Below, one piece after another: positions 44,948-54,473 of a DNA stretch of 64,000 nt. Position numbers and translations under genes: made by a program. Source of the DNA: Rhodopseudomonas palustris (GTDB taxonomy: Bacteria; Pseudomonadota; Alphaproteobacteria; Rhizobiales; Xanthobacteraceae); contig NZ_QYYD01000025.1 in NCBI RefSeq assembly GCF_003591005.1, positions 1 to 64,000 on the forward strand, written 5' to 3'. Each line of letters opens with the position of its first letter. Within the stretch, counting starts at the first letter, position 1. The notes under the pieces were generated by a model, which did no database searches, was not told where the DNA came from, and was given only the letters and a program-made list of their open reading frames with translations.

Positions 44948-45778
44948 ATGGCCGCTGTCCAATCTGTGCGAAGCGGAATTACGGCGCTGCCAGAGCAGCG
45001 CCTGATCATCGAGATCGGCGGCCTTGAGAAGAGGTTCGCGACGCACTCCGGCGAAATCGTCAACGCGCTCACGAACGTCGACCTGAACATTCGCGAAAAC
45101 GAATTTGTTTCGGTCGTCGGCCCGAGCGGTTGCGGCAAGACGACGTTGCTGCGGATCCTCGCCGGCCTCGAGCGCGCCTCGGCCGGCGTCGTGCGCTGCG
45201 ACGGCACCGAGATCGCAGGGCCGCGTCCGGACGTCGGCGTGGTGTTTCAGCAGGCGACGCTGCTACCGTGGAACACGGTGCTGTCGAACGTCATGCTGCC
45301 CGCGCAGCTCAAGCACGACAAATCGCCCGAGGCGCTGGCGCAAGCCGAGCGCCTGCTGGCTTTCATGGGGCTGCAGGATTTCGCCCGGAAGTACCCGTTC
45401 GAATTGTCGGGCGGCATGCAGCAGCGGGTGGCGATCTGCCGCGCCCTGATGCGTAATCCGCGCATCCTGCTGATGGACGAGCCGTTCGGCGCGCTGGACG
45501 CGATGACTCGGGAGTCGATGAACATGGAGCTGATGCGGGTGTGGGCGGAGGAGCGCAAGACGGTCGTGTTCATCACCCACAGCATCCCGGAAGCGGTGCT
45601 GCTCGGCGACCGAGTGGTGGTGATGTCGCCGCGGCCGGGGCGGATCTCGGAGGTGATCGACATCGATCTCGGCCGTCCGCGCAGCCTGCACACCATGGCG
45701 ACCCCGCGGTTCGGCGAACTGTGCGACCGCATCCGCGGGATATTCGGCGCGCAATCGATGGCGCAGACCTCGCTATGA
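44948..45778 (+). CDS. ABC transporter ATP-binding protein (TauB/SsuB type), system 2
   Basis: A 276-residue ATPase. Walker A GPSGCGKTT, Q-loop VFQQATLLPWN, signature LSGGMQQRV, Walker B LLMDEPFGAL, H-loop ITHSIPEAV. It precedes the permease with an ATGA overlap. The N-terminal 20 residues or so are variable. First gene of a complete ATPase-permease-receptor operon. Confidence 0.92.
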   Translation: MAAVQSVRSGITALPEQRLIIEIGGLEKRFATHSGEIVNALTNVDLNIRENEFVSVVGPSGCGKTTLLRILAGLERASAGVVRCDGTEIAGPRPDVGVVFQQATLLPWNTVLSNVMLPAQLKHDKSPEALAQAERLLAFMGLQDFARKYPFELSGGMQQRVAICRALMRNPRILLMDEPFGALDAMTRESMNMELMRVWAEERKTVVFITHSIPEAVLLGDRVVVMSPRPGRISEVIDIDLGRPRSLHTMATPRFGELCDRIRGIFGAQSMAQTSL

Positions 45779-46560
45779 AGCTCAGCCGCAAAACCTCACA
45801 TCTGCTTCAGTCGCTGCTTGTCGCCGTGATTGTCGTTTCGGTTTGGGAGGGCTGCTGCCGACTGTTCGGCATCTCGCAATTAGTTCTGCCGCCGCCGAGC
45901 GCGATTGCCGTACGGCTGCAGTCGCTGGTGTTCGGGGGAATGATCTGGCCGCACCTTTGGGCGACGCTGTTCGAGATATTGAGCGGCTTCATGCTCGGCG
46001 TGCTTGCCGGCCTGGTCGTGGGCGCCCTGATCTCGCTGATCCCGGTGCTGGAGCGGTTGATCTATCCATATCTGGTTGCGCTCCAGACCCTGCCGAAGGT
46101 CGCAATCGCGCCGCTGTTCATCATCTGGTTCGGCTACGGGCTGACGTCCAAAGTGGTGATCACCGCGCTGGTCTGCTTCTTCCCGGTGCTGGTCAGCGTG
46201 ATTGCGGGCTTCCATTCCACCGACAAGGACCAGCTCGACATGATGAAGGCGTTCGGCGCGACGAAATGGCAGACGCTGGTGCGGCTGCGGATTCCGTCGG
46301 CGCTGGTGCTGATCTTCGCAGGGCTGGAAATCGCCGCTGTGCTCGCCGTCATCGGCGCGATCGTCGGCGAGTTCGTCGGCGCGCAGGTCGGCCTCGGCTA
46401 TCTGGTGGTGACGTTGAATTTCAGCCTCGATGTGGCTGGCGTGTTCGCGGTGCTGATCGTGCTGTCGGCGATCGGCCTCGCGATGCACGCGATCACCCGC
46501 TACGCCGCGCGCCGCTACATCTTCTGGATCAGGCGCAGCGACGCGCCGGTGATCCCCTGA
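45775..46560 (+). CDS. ABC transporter permease (TauC/SsuC type), system 2
   Basis: A 261-residue permease with about six helices. The EAA loop lies in HSTDKDQLDMMKAFGATKWQTLVRLRIPSALVLIFAGLE, and QTLPKVAIAPLFIIWFGYG is the conserved central motif. ATG 45775 overlaps the ATPase stop by four bases. The binding-protein gene follows after 31 bases. Confidence 0.92.
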   Translation: MKLSRKTSHLLQSLLVAVIVVSVWEGCCRLFGISQLVLPPPSAIAVRLQSLVFGGMIWPHLWATLFEILSGFMLGVLAGLVVGALISLIPVLERLIYPYLVALQTLPKVAIAPLFIIWFGYGLTSKVVITALVCFFPVLVSVIAGFHSTDKDQLDMMKAFGATKWQTLVRLRIPSALVLIFAGLEIAAVLAVIGAIVGEFVGAQVGLGYLVVTLNFSLDVAGVFAVLIVLSAIGLAMHAITRYAARRYIFWIRRSDAPVIP

Positions 46561-46591
46561 TCGTGCCGTCATCCCGCATCGGAGAGTCATC

Positions 46592-47686
46592 ATGCCTGGC
46601 CTGAATTTCTCACGCGTCCTGATCGCCGCCGCCGCGGGCATCGCCGTCTGCATGGGGGGCGCCGGCACCGCCGCGGCTCTCGACAAGGTCCGGGTCCTGA
46701 TCCCGGTGAGGAATATCGACGAGGCGTTCTCGCCCTTCGTGGTCGCCAAGGAGAAGGGCTACTTCGCCGAGGAGGGGCTGGACGTCACGCTGATCGCGGT
46801 CGGCGGTTCCAACGAATCCGCGATCCAGGTCTCCGCCGGCAATGGCGACGTCGGCGCGGCCTCGCCCGGCGAAGCGCTGGTGGGCATACAGAGCGGCAAG
46901 CTCGATGTGCGCTACTTCTACAGCCTCTATTACGAGAACATCTGGCACGTCGCGGTGCTGCCCGACAGTCCGATCAAGGCGCTCACCGATCTCAAGGGCA
47001 AGAAGCTCGGCGTGCAGTCGCTCGGCAGCGCCGGCACCACCTTCGGCAAGGCCTTCGTGCAGCAGGCGGGGCTCGATCCACAGGCGGACGTCACCTTCCT
47101 GCCGATCGGCGTCGGCGCGCAGGCGGTCACCTCGGTTCGTCAGAAGTTCGTCGACGCAGTGGTGTATTGGGACGCCGCGCTCGCCAAGTTCAGGTTCTCG
47201 GGGCTCGACCTGCGCGAGGTGCCGGCACCGGAGGGCATTCGCTCGCTGCCGGATGTCGGCCTGCTCGCCACCAGCGATACGATCGCCAAGAAGCCCAAGA
47301 TGCTGACCGGCGTCGCCCGCGCGGTTGCCAAGGGATATGATTTTTCGATGGCCAATCCCAAGGCGGCGGTGCTGATCACCTGGAAGGCGTATCCGGAGGC
47401 GAAGTCGAAGAATCCGGACGCCGCAGCGGCGCTGGAGGAGGGCGTCGCCGTCAATCAGGCCCGCCTCGGCATCTGGAATTCGCCCAAGACCGAGGATCAG
47501 CATGGCCGGCTGATCGACGCCGACTGGAAGCGCCTGGTCGATTTCTTCGTCGAACAGAAGGTGCTGCCGGCGGCGGTGCCGGTCGACCGGGTTATCACCA
47601 ACCAGTTCGTCAAGGACGCCAACAGTTACGATCGTCAGGCGGTGATTGCGGACGCCAAGAAGACAGACGCGTCGAAGCTCGACTGA
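46592..47686 (+). CDS. ABC transporter substrate-binding protein (NMT1/TauA type), system 2
   Basis: A 364-residue periplasmic receptor with a Sec signal (about 1-29, MGGAGTAAA-L). The NMT1 fold shows in SPFVVAKEKGYFAEEGLDVTLIAVGG and DLKGKKLGVQSLGSAGTTFGKAF. Third gene of the system 2 operon. It converges on the set 3 coxL gene, with a perfect 20-base palindrome between them. Confidence 0.9.
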   Translation: MPGLNFSRVLIAAAAGIAVCMGGAGTAAALDKVRVLIPVRNIDEAFSPFVVAKEKGYFAEEGLDVTLIAVGGSNESAIQVSAGNGDVGAASPGEALVGIQSGKLDVRYFYSLYYENIWHVAVLPDSPIKALTDLKGKKLGVQSLGSAGTTFGKAFVQQAGLDPQADVTFLPIGVGAQAVTSVRQKFVDAVVYWDAALAKFRFSGLDLREVPAPEGIRSLPDVGLLATSDTIAKKPKMLTGVARAVAKGYDFSMANPKAAVLITWKAYPEAKSKNPDAAAALEEGVAVNQARLGIWNSPKTEDQHGRLIDADWKRLVDFFVEQKVLPAAVPVDRVITNQFVKDANSYDRQAVIADAKKTDASKLD

Positions 47687-47708
47687 CGCGTCGACGCGCC
47701 GCGCCATC

Positions 47709-47728
47709 GGTCAAGGCGCGCCTTGACC
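47709..47728. repeat. Perfect 20-base palindrome between convergent operons
   Basis: GGTCAAGGCG-CGCCTTGACC has no mismatch and no loop. It could be a bidirectional terminator stem (no T-run) or a protein site. Its GGTCAA/TTGACC ends are operator half-sites in the opposite relative orientation. Confidence 0.55.
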
Positions 47729-47831
47729 AGGCTTGGCGTTTCGAGAGCACCTGCGACGTTATGCTCACGCGTCTTTCGATCCAGCCAATTGGCGCCGGAT
47801 TGCGAGATCCGGCGGACTGATTGCGGTGTAC

Positions 47832-50172
47832 TTATCCGAAGGCAGTGACGATCTGCTCCGGCCTGATCGGCGTCGCGTTGAACTCGGCCTTGAGGTGAGA
47901 CAGCGCATCCGACACCGCGTTGGCGATCACCACCGGCGGCGCGATGGCGCTGCCTTCGCCCACTCCCTTGACGCCGTACGGATTCAGCGGTGACGGGTAG
48001 TGCATGTGCTTCAGCTCGAAATTCGGCACGTCGCTGGCGCCCGGCACCAGATAGTCCATGAACGAACCGACCAGCAACTGGCCTTCGGAGTCGTAGCTCA
48101 GTTCCTCGAGAAGCGCGCCGCCGAGGCCCTGCACGGCGCCGCCCTGGATCTGGCCATCGACCAGCATTGGATTTACCACCACGCCGCAATCGTGGACGAT
48201 GACGTATTTCTCGATCTCGACGCGCCCGAGCTCGGCGTCGACCTCGACGATCGCGGCATGGGTCGCATAGGCCCAGGTGACGGTCGGCGGCTCGAAGTAA
48301 GCAGTCTCCTCCAGGCCGGCCGAAACGCCGTCGGGACGCCTGTTGTCCCAGCCGGGCATCGCCGCCTTGGCGATACGCGCCAGCGGAATTTCCTTGCCGG
48401 GCACGCCGAGAAGGCCTACGGCGCCATTGCGCAGCTCGAGATCGCTCGGCGAGCATTCGAGCATGTCGGCGGCGATCGCGAACACCTTCTTCTGCAGCGT
48501 TTCGCTGGCTTTGTGGATGGCACCCGACAAATTCACCGTGCTGCGGCTCGCGATGGTGCCGAAGCCGATCGATATCACGCTGGTGTCGGCCAATGCGACG
48601 ACGACGTCCTCGGGTTTGACCTGCCAGGCATCGGCGACGACCTGTGAGAAGATCGTCTCCATCCCCTGGCCCTGTGGGCAGGCGCCGCCGGCGAGATAGA
48701 GCTTTCCTGACGGGTCGATCCGCACGGTGGCACTCTCGAATGGGCCGACGCCGGTGCCCTCGACGTAGCAGCCGAGCCCGAGGCCGAGATAACGACCTTG
48801 CGCCAGCGCATCGCGCTGCCGCGCACGGAAGGCTTCGACGCCGCCGATCGCGGCCAGCGCCTGTCGCAGGGATTCCGGATAGTCGCCGCTGTCGTAGACG
48901 ATCGGCTCGCCGTCCCGATAGGGCAGGCCGAGGTGATATGGCATCTCGGACGCCGGGATCATGTTGCGCATGCGAACCTCGGCTGGATCGAGGCCGAGTT
49001 CGGCGGCGATCAGATCCATCGCCCGCTCCATCGCGAAGGTCGCTTCGGGACGGCCGGCGCCGCGATAGGGTGCGTTCGGCACCTTGTTGGTGACGGCGAT
49101 CTTGGAGCGGACCGCGAAGTGATCGAACTTGTAGGGGCCGGGCAGATGCACCGCGGTGTTGTAAGCGATGCCGGAGCCGATCGGATTCCATGCGCCGCAA
49201 TCGACCACGAATGTGTCCTGGAACGCCAAGAGGCGGCCGTCATCGTCGAAGCCGAACTCGACATCGTGGACCTGGTCGCGGGAATGGCAGGCACTCATGA
49301 AGTGCTCGTGCCGATCCTCGATCCATTTCACCGGGCGGCCGACTTCGCGTGCCAAATAGGGGATCAGCAGTTCCTCCGGATAGACGTGGCCCTTGACGCC
49401 GAAGCCGCCGCCGACGTCGAGCGCAACGCAGCGGATGCGGGCTTCGGGCATGTCGAGCACGGTCGAGGCTTCGCGGCGGAGCCAATGGATGACCTGGCAG
49501 GCCGACCAGATGCTGATCGAATCGGTGCGCTCGTCGTAGGTCGCGGCAACGCCGCGGCCTTCCATCGGGATCGCGGCATAGCGATGATGATAGAAGCGGC
49601 GAGTCATGCGGCGCGGAGCCTTCGCGAGCGCCGTCGTGACGTCGCCCTTGGCGATCGCGAAGTCGCCGATCAGATTAGTGTCGTACTGCTCGTGCAGGAC
49701 GGCGCTGTCCGCAGTCAGGCCCGCCTCCGGATCGACGACGGCCGGCAGCGGCTCGATCTCCATCGTCACCAGCTCGGCAGCGTCTTCGGCGAGATATCGG
49801 CTCTCCGCAAGGATGACGGCGACGGCTTCGCCGACGTGCCGAACCTTGTCGTACGCAAGCAGCGGCTGCTGCGGGTTGAGAAACGTGTGCTGGACCCGCG
49901 TCGTCCACTTCTTCGGCAAAGACAATTGCGTGTCGGGCACTGGCGGCAGCAGCTTCGCGAGGTCCGGCCCGGAGATCGCGTAGACCACGCCCGGAGACTT
50001 CTGGGCGCGCGACAGATCGACCGACTTGATGCGGCCGTGCGCCACCTGGCTGCGGACGAACGCCGCATGCAGCATCGACGGAAGCTTGAGATCGGCGATG
50101 AACTGTCCCTTGCCGGTCAACAGCCGCTTGTCTTCACGGCGCGGCACCGACTTGCCGATGAACCCGTTCGTC

Positions 50173-50180
<8 letters not shown>
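47832..50180 (-). CDS. Molybdenum hydroxylase large subunit (CoxL type, form II-like), set 3
   Basis: A protein of about 782 residues. N-terminal FIGKSVPRREDKRLLTGKGQFIADL; cofactor region LDVGGGFGVKGHVYPEELL; substrate-loop APYRGAGRPEATFAMERAMD; PQGQGMETIFSQVVADA; active-site Glu in GVKGVGEGS. The YRGAGR loop is the 'form II CoxL' signature, clearly different from sets 1 and 2. Form II enzymes have varied or unknown substrates. ATG 50180 overlaps the small-subunit end by eight bases; an in-frame ATG at 50201 is less likely. Last gene of a six-gene minus-strand unit. Confidence 0.92.
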
Positions 50181-50679
<499 letters not shown>

Positions 50680-50700
50680 CGTAACTCTTTCCGCCCTGGA

Positions 50701-51564
50701 TCAGGCGTGTTCGGACGCGACGCGTTGCAGCACGCGCCGGGTCAACACCTTGGTGAGATGCCGGCGATAGGACTCGCTGCCGTTGCGGTCGGCGCTCGGC
50801 TCGACTGCCTCACTGGCAGCCTGCGCAGCCCTCTCGATCACGGTCGCGTCGAGTGCTTGTCCTTCAAGCGATTGCTCGGCGGCGTGCAGGCGGCTCGACG
50901 CGGGCGACACACCGGCGGTCGCCAGTCGTGCGCTGTGGCAGACGCCATCCTGCATGGTCACCATCGCAGCCACGGCGGCGATAGCAAAATCGCCGCGGCG
51001 GCGCGAAAATTCCTCTACGGCGAACCGCGCATCCGGCGGCATCGCCGGCGCGCGGATGTCGATGAGGATTTCGTCTTCCGCCAGGCTGGTGGTCATCGCG
51101 TCAACAACGAACTCCGCCGCCGGGATAGTTCGTTCGCCCTGCGGCCCCGCCACACGCATCTCGGCTTCGAGCACCTGCAGCACCATCGGGATCTCGGCGG
51201 ATGAATCGGCATTGGCAAGCGAGCCGCCGATCGTTCCGCGGGAGCGGGTGGGCAGATGGCCGACCATCTTGATGGCGGCGTGCAGCAGCGGCAGATCGCG
51301 CGCAATCACAGACGAAAATTCCAGCGTACGCTGCCGCGTCATCGCGCCGATGCGCACGTGGCGGCCGTCCGATTCGATGAAGGCAAGCTCGGGTATCCGG
51401 CCGAGGTCGATCAGGACGTCAGGCGCGACCAGGCGGAAGTTCATCATCGGCAGCAGCGTCTGCCCTCCGGCGAGGAGTCGCGCGTCGCTGCCGTGACGCT
51501 CCAGCAGCGCGAGCGCGTCGGCGATCGTGGTCGGGGCGTGATAATCGAAGGCCGCAGGCTTCAT
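50701..51564 (-). CDS. Molybdenum hydroxylase FAD subunit (CoxM type), set 3
   Basis: A 287-residue FAD subunit with LAGGQTLLPMMNFRLVAP and HLPTRSRGTIGGSLANADSSAEIPM for FAD binding. It is more distant from sets 1 and 2 than they are from each other (for example TRSRG for QIRNRG). It starts 105 bases after the ABC permease stop on the same strand, so it is probably in the same transcript. Confidence 0.92.
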   Translation of the reverse strand: MKPAAFDYHAPTTIADALALLERHGSDARLLAGGQTLLPMMNFRLVAPDVLIDLGRIPELAFIESDGRHVRIGAMTRQRTLEFSSVIARDLPLLHAAIKMVGHLPTRSRGTIGGSLANADSSAEIPMVLQVLEAEMRVAGPQGERTIPAAEFVVDAMTTSLAEDEILIDIRAPAMPPDARFAVEEFSRRRGDFAIAAVAAMVTMQDGVCHSARLATAGVSPASSRLHAAEQSLEGQALDATVIERAAQAASEAVEPSADRNGSESYRRHLTKVLTRRVLQRVASEHA

Positions 51565-51669
51565 GCAGGTTCCAGAAAGCTTGTCGAGATTGGAGGAAGA
51601 TCGTCGCGCGCGGCGAAGCGCGCTGACATGGAAGCAACGCGCGCTCCGGCGGCCCGGTGTGCTGCGGGA

Positions 51670-52449
51670 TCAGTGTCCCTTCTTGGCGCGCTGCGAAACG
51701 TGCCAGGGCAGCATCCAACGCTCGATCCATTCGATGGCGAAGAACATGATGGTGCCGAGAATGCCCAGCACCACAATCGCCGCGAAGGCCCGCGTGCTAT
51801 TGAAGGTCGCCTGGCTGGTGAGGATGACGTAGCCGAGGCCCTGCTCGCCGGCGACGAATTCGCCGACGATAGCGCCGATCAAGGCGAAGGACACGCCGAT
51901 CTTGGCGCCCGCGAACAGGCTCGGCAACGCGTTGGGGAAGCGGACCTTCATCATGATGTCGAGCCGCGAGGCCCGAGCCGATCGCGCCAGGTCGATCATG
52001 TCGTTGTCGATCGCCCGAAGGCCGACGGTGGTGTTGATCACGATCGGGAAGATGGCGATGATCGCCGCAATCGCGATCTTCGGCGCTCCACCGGTGCCCA
52101 GCCAGATCACAAACAGCGGCGCCAGCGCGACTTTCGGGATCGAGTTGGTCGCCACCAGCAGAGTGTAAAAGGTGCGATCAATGAAGCTCGACGACACGAT
52201 GGCGATCGCAGCCAGCACGCCGCCGACCAGCGCGATCATGAAGCCGGCGGTGGTGACATAGAGCGTGTAGAGCGACTGCCGCCCGAAGAACGCCGGGTTG
52301 GCGAAGATATCGGCGATCACGATCGACGGCGCGGGCAGCAGGAAGGCGCGGATGCCGAACAGGTGCACCGACAGCTCCCAGATCGCAGTCAGCGCCGCCA
52401 GCACTACGATGATGGTGCGCGCGTGCTCGGTTTTCCGCCAATAGCTCAC
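51670..52449 (-). CDS. ABC transporter permease (TauC/SsuC type), system 3
   Basis: A protein of about 259 residues with six or so helices, SIPKVALAPLFVIWLGTGG as the conserved central motif and an EAA loop (LRAIDNDMIDLARSARASRLDIMMKVRFPNALPSLFAG). I choose GTG 52449 (VSYWRKTEHART), four bases after the ATPase stop; the frame is open to 52509 within that gene, so a longer, overlapping form is possible. Confidence 0.88.
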   Translation of the reverse strand: MSYWRKTEHARTIIVVLAALTAIWELSVHLFGIRAFLLPAPSIVIADIFANPAFFGRQSLYTLYVTTAGFMIALVGGVLAAIAIVSSSFIDRTFYTLLVATNSIPKVALAPLFVIWLGTGGAPKIAIAAIIAIFPIVINTTVGLRAIDNDMIDLARSARASRLDIMMKVRFPNALPSLFAGAKIGVSFALIGAIVGEFVAGEQGLGYVILTSQATFNSTRAFAAIVVLGILGTIMFFAIEWIERWMLPWHVSQRAKKGH

Positions 52450-52453
52450 CGCG

Positions 52454-53281
52454 TTACTCAGCTTTGACGAGCCCCATCGACGCGAAGAGATGACGGATGT
52501 GCTGGACATATTTGCCGAAGTCCTCGGTTTGACGAATGCTGAGCGGGCGGGGCCGGGGGATATCGATGTCGACGATCTCGGCGATGCGGCCGGGATTGCG
52601 CGCCATCACCACGACGCGGTCGCCGAGATACACGGCTTCGTCGATCCCGTGGGTGATGAAGACGACCGTCTTCCGCGTCTCGTGCCAAAGCCGTTCGAGT
52701 TCCGCGTTCAGGTCGTCGCGTGTCATGGCGTCGAGCGCGCCGAACGGTTCGTCCATCAGCAGCAGATCCGGATCGACGATCAGCGCGCGGCAGATGGCGA
52801 CGCGCTGGCGCATGCCGCCCGACAACTCCCAGGGAAAACGGTTGGCGTAGCCATCGAGACCGTATTCGCGGAGCAGCTTGTGCGCGCGCTCCTGATAGTC
52901 CTTGCGGCGAAGTCCCTTGAACTCCACCAGCATCAGCACGTTATCGAGCACGGTGCGCCAATCGAACAGGACGTCGCGCTGAAACACGATCGCCATGTTC
53001 TCCGGCGGAGCATTGACCGGCTGGTTGCGGATCTTGATCGAACCAGCGCTGATCGGCTGCAGGCCGGCGATGCATTTCAACAGCGTGCTCTTGCCGCAGC
53101 CCGACGGACCGACGATGCTGATGAACTCGCCGGGCGCGATGTCGAGATTGATGTCTTTCAGCGCTGCGATCGGACTTTCGGCACCGTAGCTCTTGTCGAC
53201 GCCGCTGATCGAGATCGAGGCGGAGCCGAGGGATGCGGCCTGCGGCTCGATCGAGCGGGCGCCGGCGGACAGTGCCGTCAT
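52454..53281 (-). CDS. ABC transporter ATP-binding protein (TauB/SsuB type), system 3
   Basis: A 275-residue ATPase. Walker A GPSGCGKST, Q-loop VFQRDVLFDWR, signature LSGGMRQRV, Walker B LLMDEPFGAL, H-loop ITHGIDEAV. ATG 53281 overlaps the binding-protein stop by four bases. The C-terminal RHLFASMGLVKAE is variable. Confidence 0.93.
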   Translation of the reverse strand: MTALSAGARSIEPQAASLGSASISISGVDKSYGAESPIAALKDINLDIAPGEFISIVGPSGCGKSTLLKCIAGLQPISAGSIKIRNQPVNAPPENMAIVFQRDVLFDWRTVLDNVLMLVEFKGLRRKDYQERAHKLLREYGLDGYANRFPWELSGGMRQRVAICRALIVDPDLLLMDEPFGALDAMTRDDLNAELERLWHETRKTVVFITHGIDEAVYLGDRVVVMARNPGRIAEIVDIDIPRPRPLSIRQTEDFGKYVQHIRHLFASMGLVKAE

Positions 53282-54366
53282 GCGCCGACCAGATCGTTGG
53301 TGAAGAAGCCCGAGATGTCGGCGTCGGCCTTGGCCTGGCCAGCCTCCGCCATCATCGCGATGGTGGCCTTCCAATCGTCCGGAGACTGCCAGCCGAGCGG
53401 TTTGCCTTTGGTGTTCTCGGTGTCGACGAATTCCTTGCAGAGCGCGGTCTGGCCTTTGAGGATGTCGAAATTCAGCTGCTTGTCCGGGCGATTGGCCATG
53501 ATGGCGCGTGCGCCTTCGTCGATGTGGGACGGCTCCGCGAAGATGTACTCCCACGAGCGACGCTGATTGGCGACCAATTTGGCGAGCAGATCCTTGCGCT
53601 TTGCGAGCGTGGCATCCGTGGCGATCAGGCCGTAGCTCGGGAACGCGATGCCGACATCGGCGGCCAGCAGGGAGCGGGCCGGCCGCGCCTGCTCGACATA
53701 GGGTTCGCCGAACTCCTTGAGCGACATGAAGCCATCCGCGGCGCCCGATGCATAGGTGGAAACCATCGCGGCCGGCGACACCATCACCACATTGACCTTG
53801 TCCGGCCCTTCGCCGCGCGCGAGCCCGATGCGCTTCAAGTACACGTCGACGAACGGCGCCCAGGGGCTGTTGGCGAAGCAGACGATCTTCTTGCCGGCGA
53901 GTTCCTTCGGTGTCTTGGGCCCGGTCTTGGCGTCCACCATCGTGGCGAGATCGCCCTTGCGCAGGAAGCCGGCAAACGACGTCACCGGCAGTCCCTGCGA
54001 CCGCGCGATCGCCAGCATCCCGAGCTGAACCAGCCCGACATCGACATTGCCGGCGGCGACCAGATTGATGGTGTTGAGCGTGCCGGTTCCGTCCTGGAGG
54101 TCGATATTCAGGCCGTCGTCCTTGAACCAGCCTTTTGCTTTCGACAAATGCAGCGCCGAGTGAACGCCCCATGGCGCGAAATCGACCCGAACCGACAGAG
54201 GCTCTTCGGCCAAGGCCCGCCCACTACGCAGCACGAACGGAGCCGCGAGGGCGCCTCCCAGCAGGGCGCGGCGCGACAGGCCCGGCGCGATTGATCCCAT
54301 CTTGGCTGGCACGGCTTGCTCCCCCATCGCTTTGCTTGGTGACTTCACGGACTTCGAGATTGTCAT
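53278..54366 (-). CDS. ABC transporter substrate-binding protein (NMT1/TauA type), system 3
   Basis: A 362-residue receptor with a twin-arginine signal (GLSRRALLGGALAAPFVLRSG, after a 30-residue lead). The NMT1 fold shows in DFAPWGVHSALHLSKAKGWFKDDGLNIDL and ELAGKKIVCFANSPWAPFVDVYL. First gene of the six-gene operon SBP-ATPase-permease-coxM-coxS-coxL, which links uptake of a compound directly to its hydroxylation. An operator lies 28-47 bases upstream. Confidence 0.9.
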   Translation of the reverse strand: MTISKSVKSPSKAMGEQAVPAKMGSIAPGLSRRALLGGALAAPFVLRSGRALAEEPLSVRVDFAPWGVHSALHLSKAKGWFKDDGLNIDLQDGTGTLNTINLVAAGNVDVGLVQLGMLAIARSQGLPVTSFAGFLRKGDLATMVDAKTGPKTPKELAGKKIVCFANSPWAPFVDVYLKRIGLARGEGPDKVNVVMVSPAAMVSTYASGAADGFMSLKEFGEPYVEQARPARSLLAADVGIAFPSYGLIATDATLAKRKDLLAKLVANQRRSWEYIFAEPSHIDEGARAIMANRPDKQLNFDILKGQTALCKEFVDTENTKGKPLGWQSPDDWKATIAMMAEAGQAKADADISGFFTNDLVGA

Positions 54367-54393
54367 CGGTTCACCTTGTCTCCATCCTATGGC

Positions 54394-54413
54394 TTGACTG
54401 TCTAGTTAGTCAA
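54394..54413. promoter_or_regulatory. TetR-type operator before system 3 (two overlapping registers)
   Basis: TTGACTGTCTAGTTAGTCAA. It can be read as TTGACTG-TC-TAGTTAG or as CTGTCTA-GT-TAGTCAA, each with one good half. Overall it is a TTGACT/AGTCAA inverted repeat with a longer spacer. Confidence 0.65.
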
Positions 54414-54473
54414 CATATGAGGAAATCCCTCAGCAACAATCGTGCCAGCGGCGAGCCGTGCTGCGCCGCGCTG

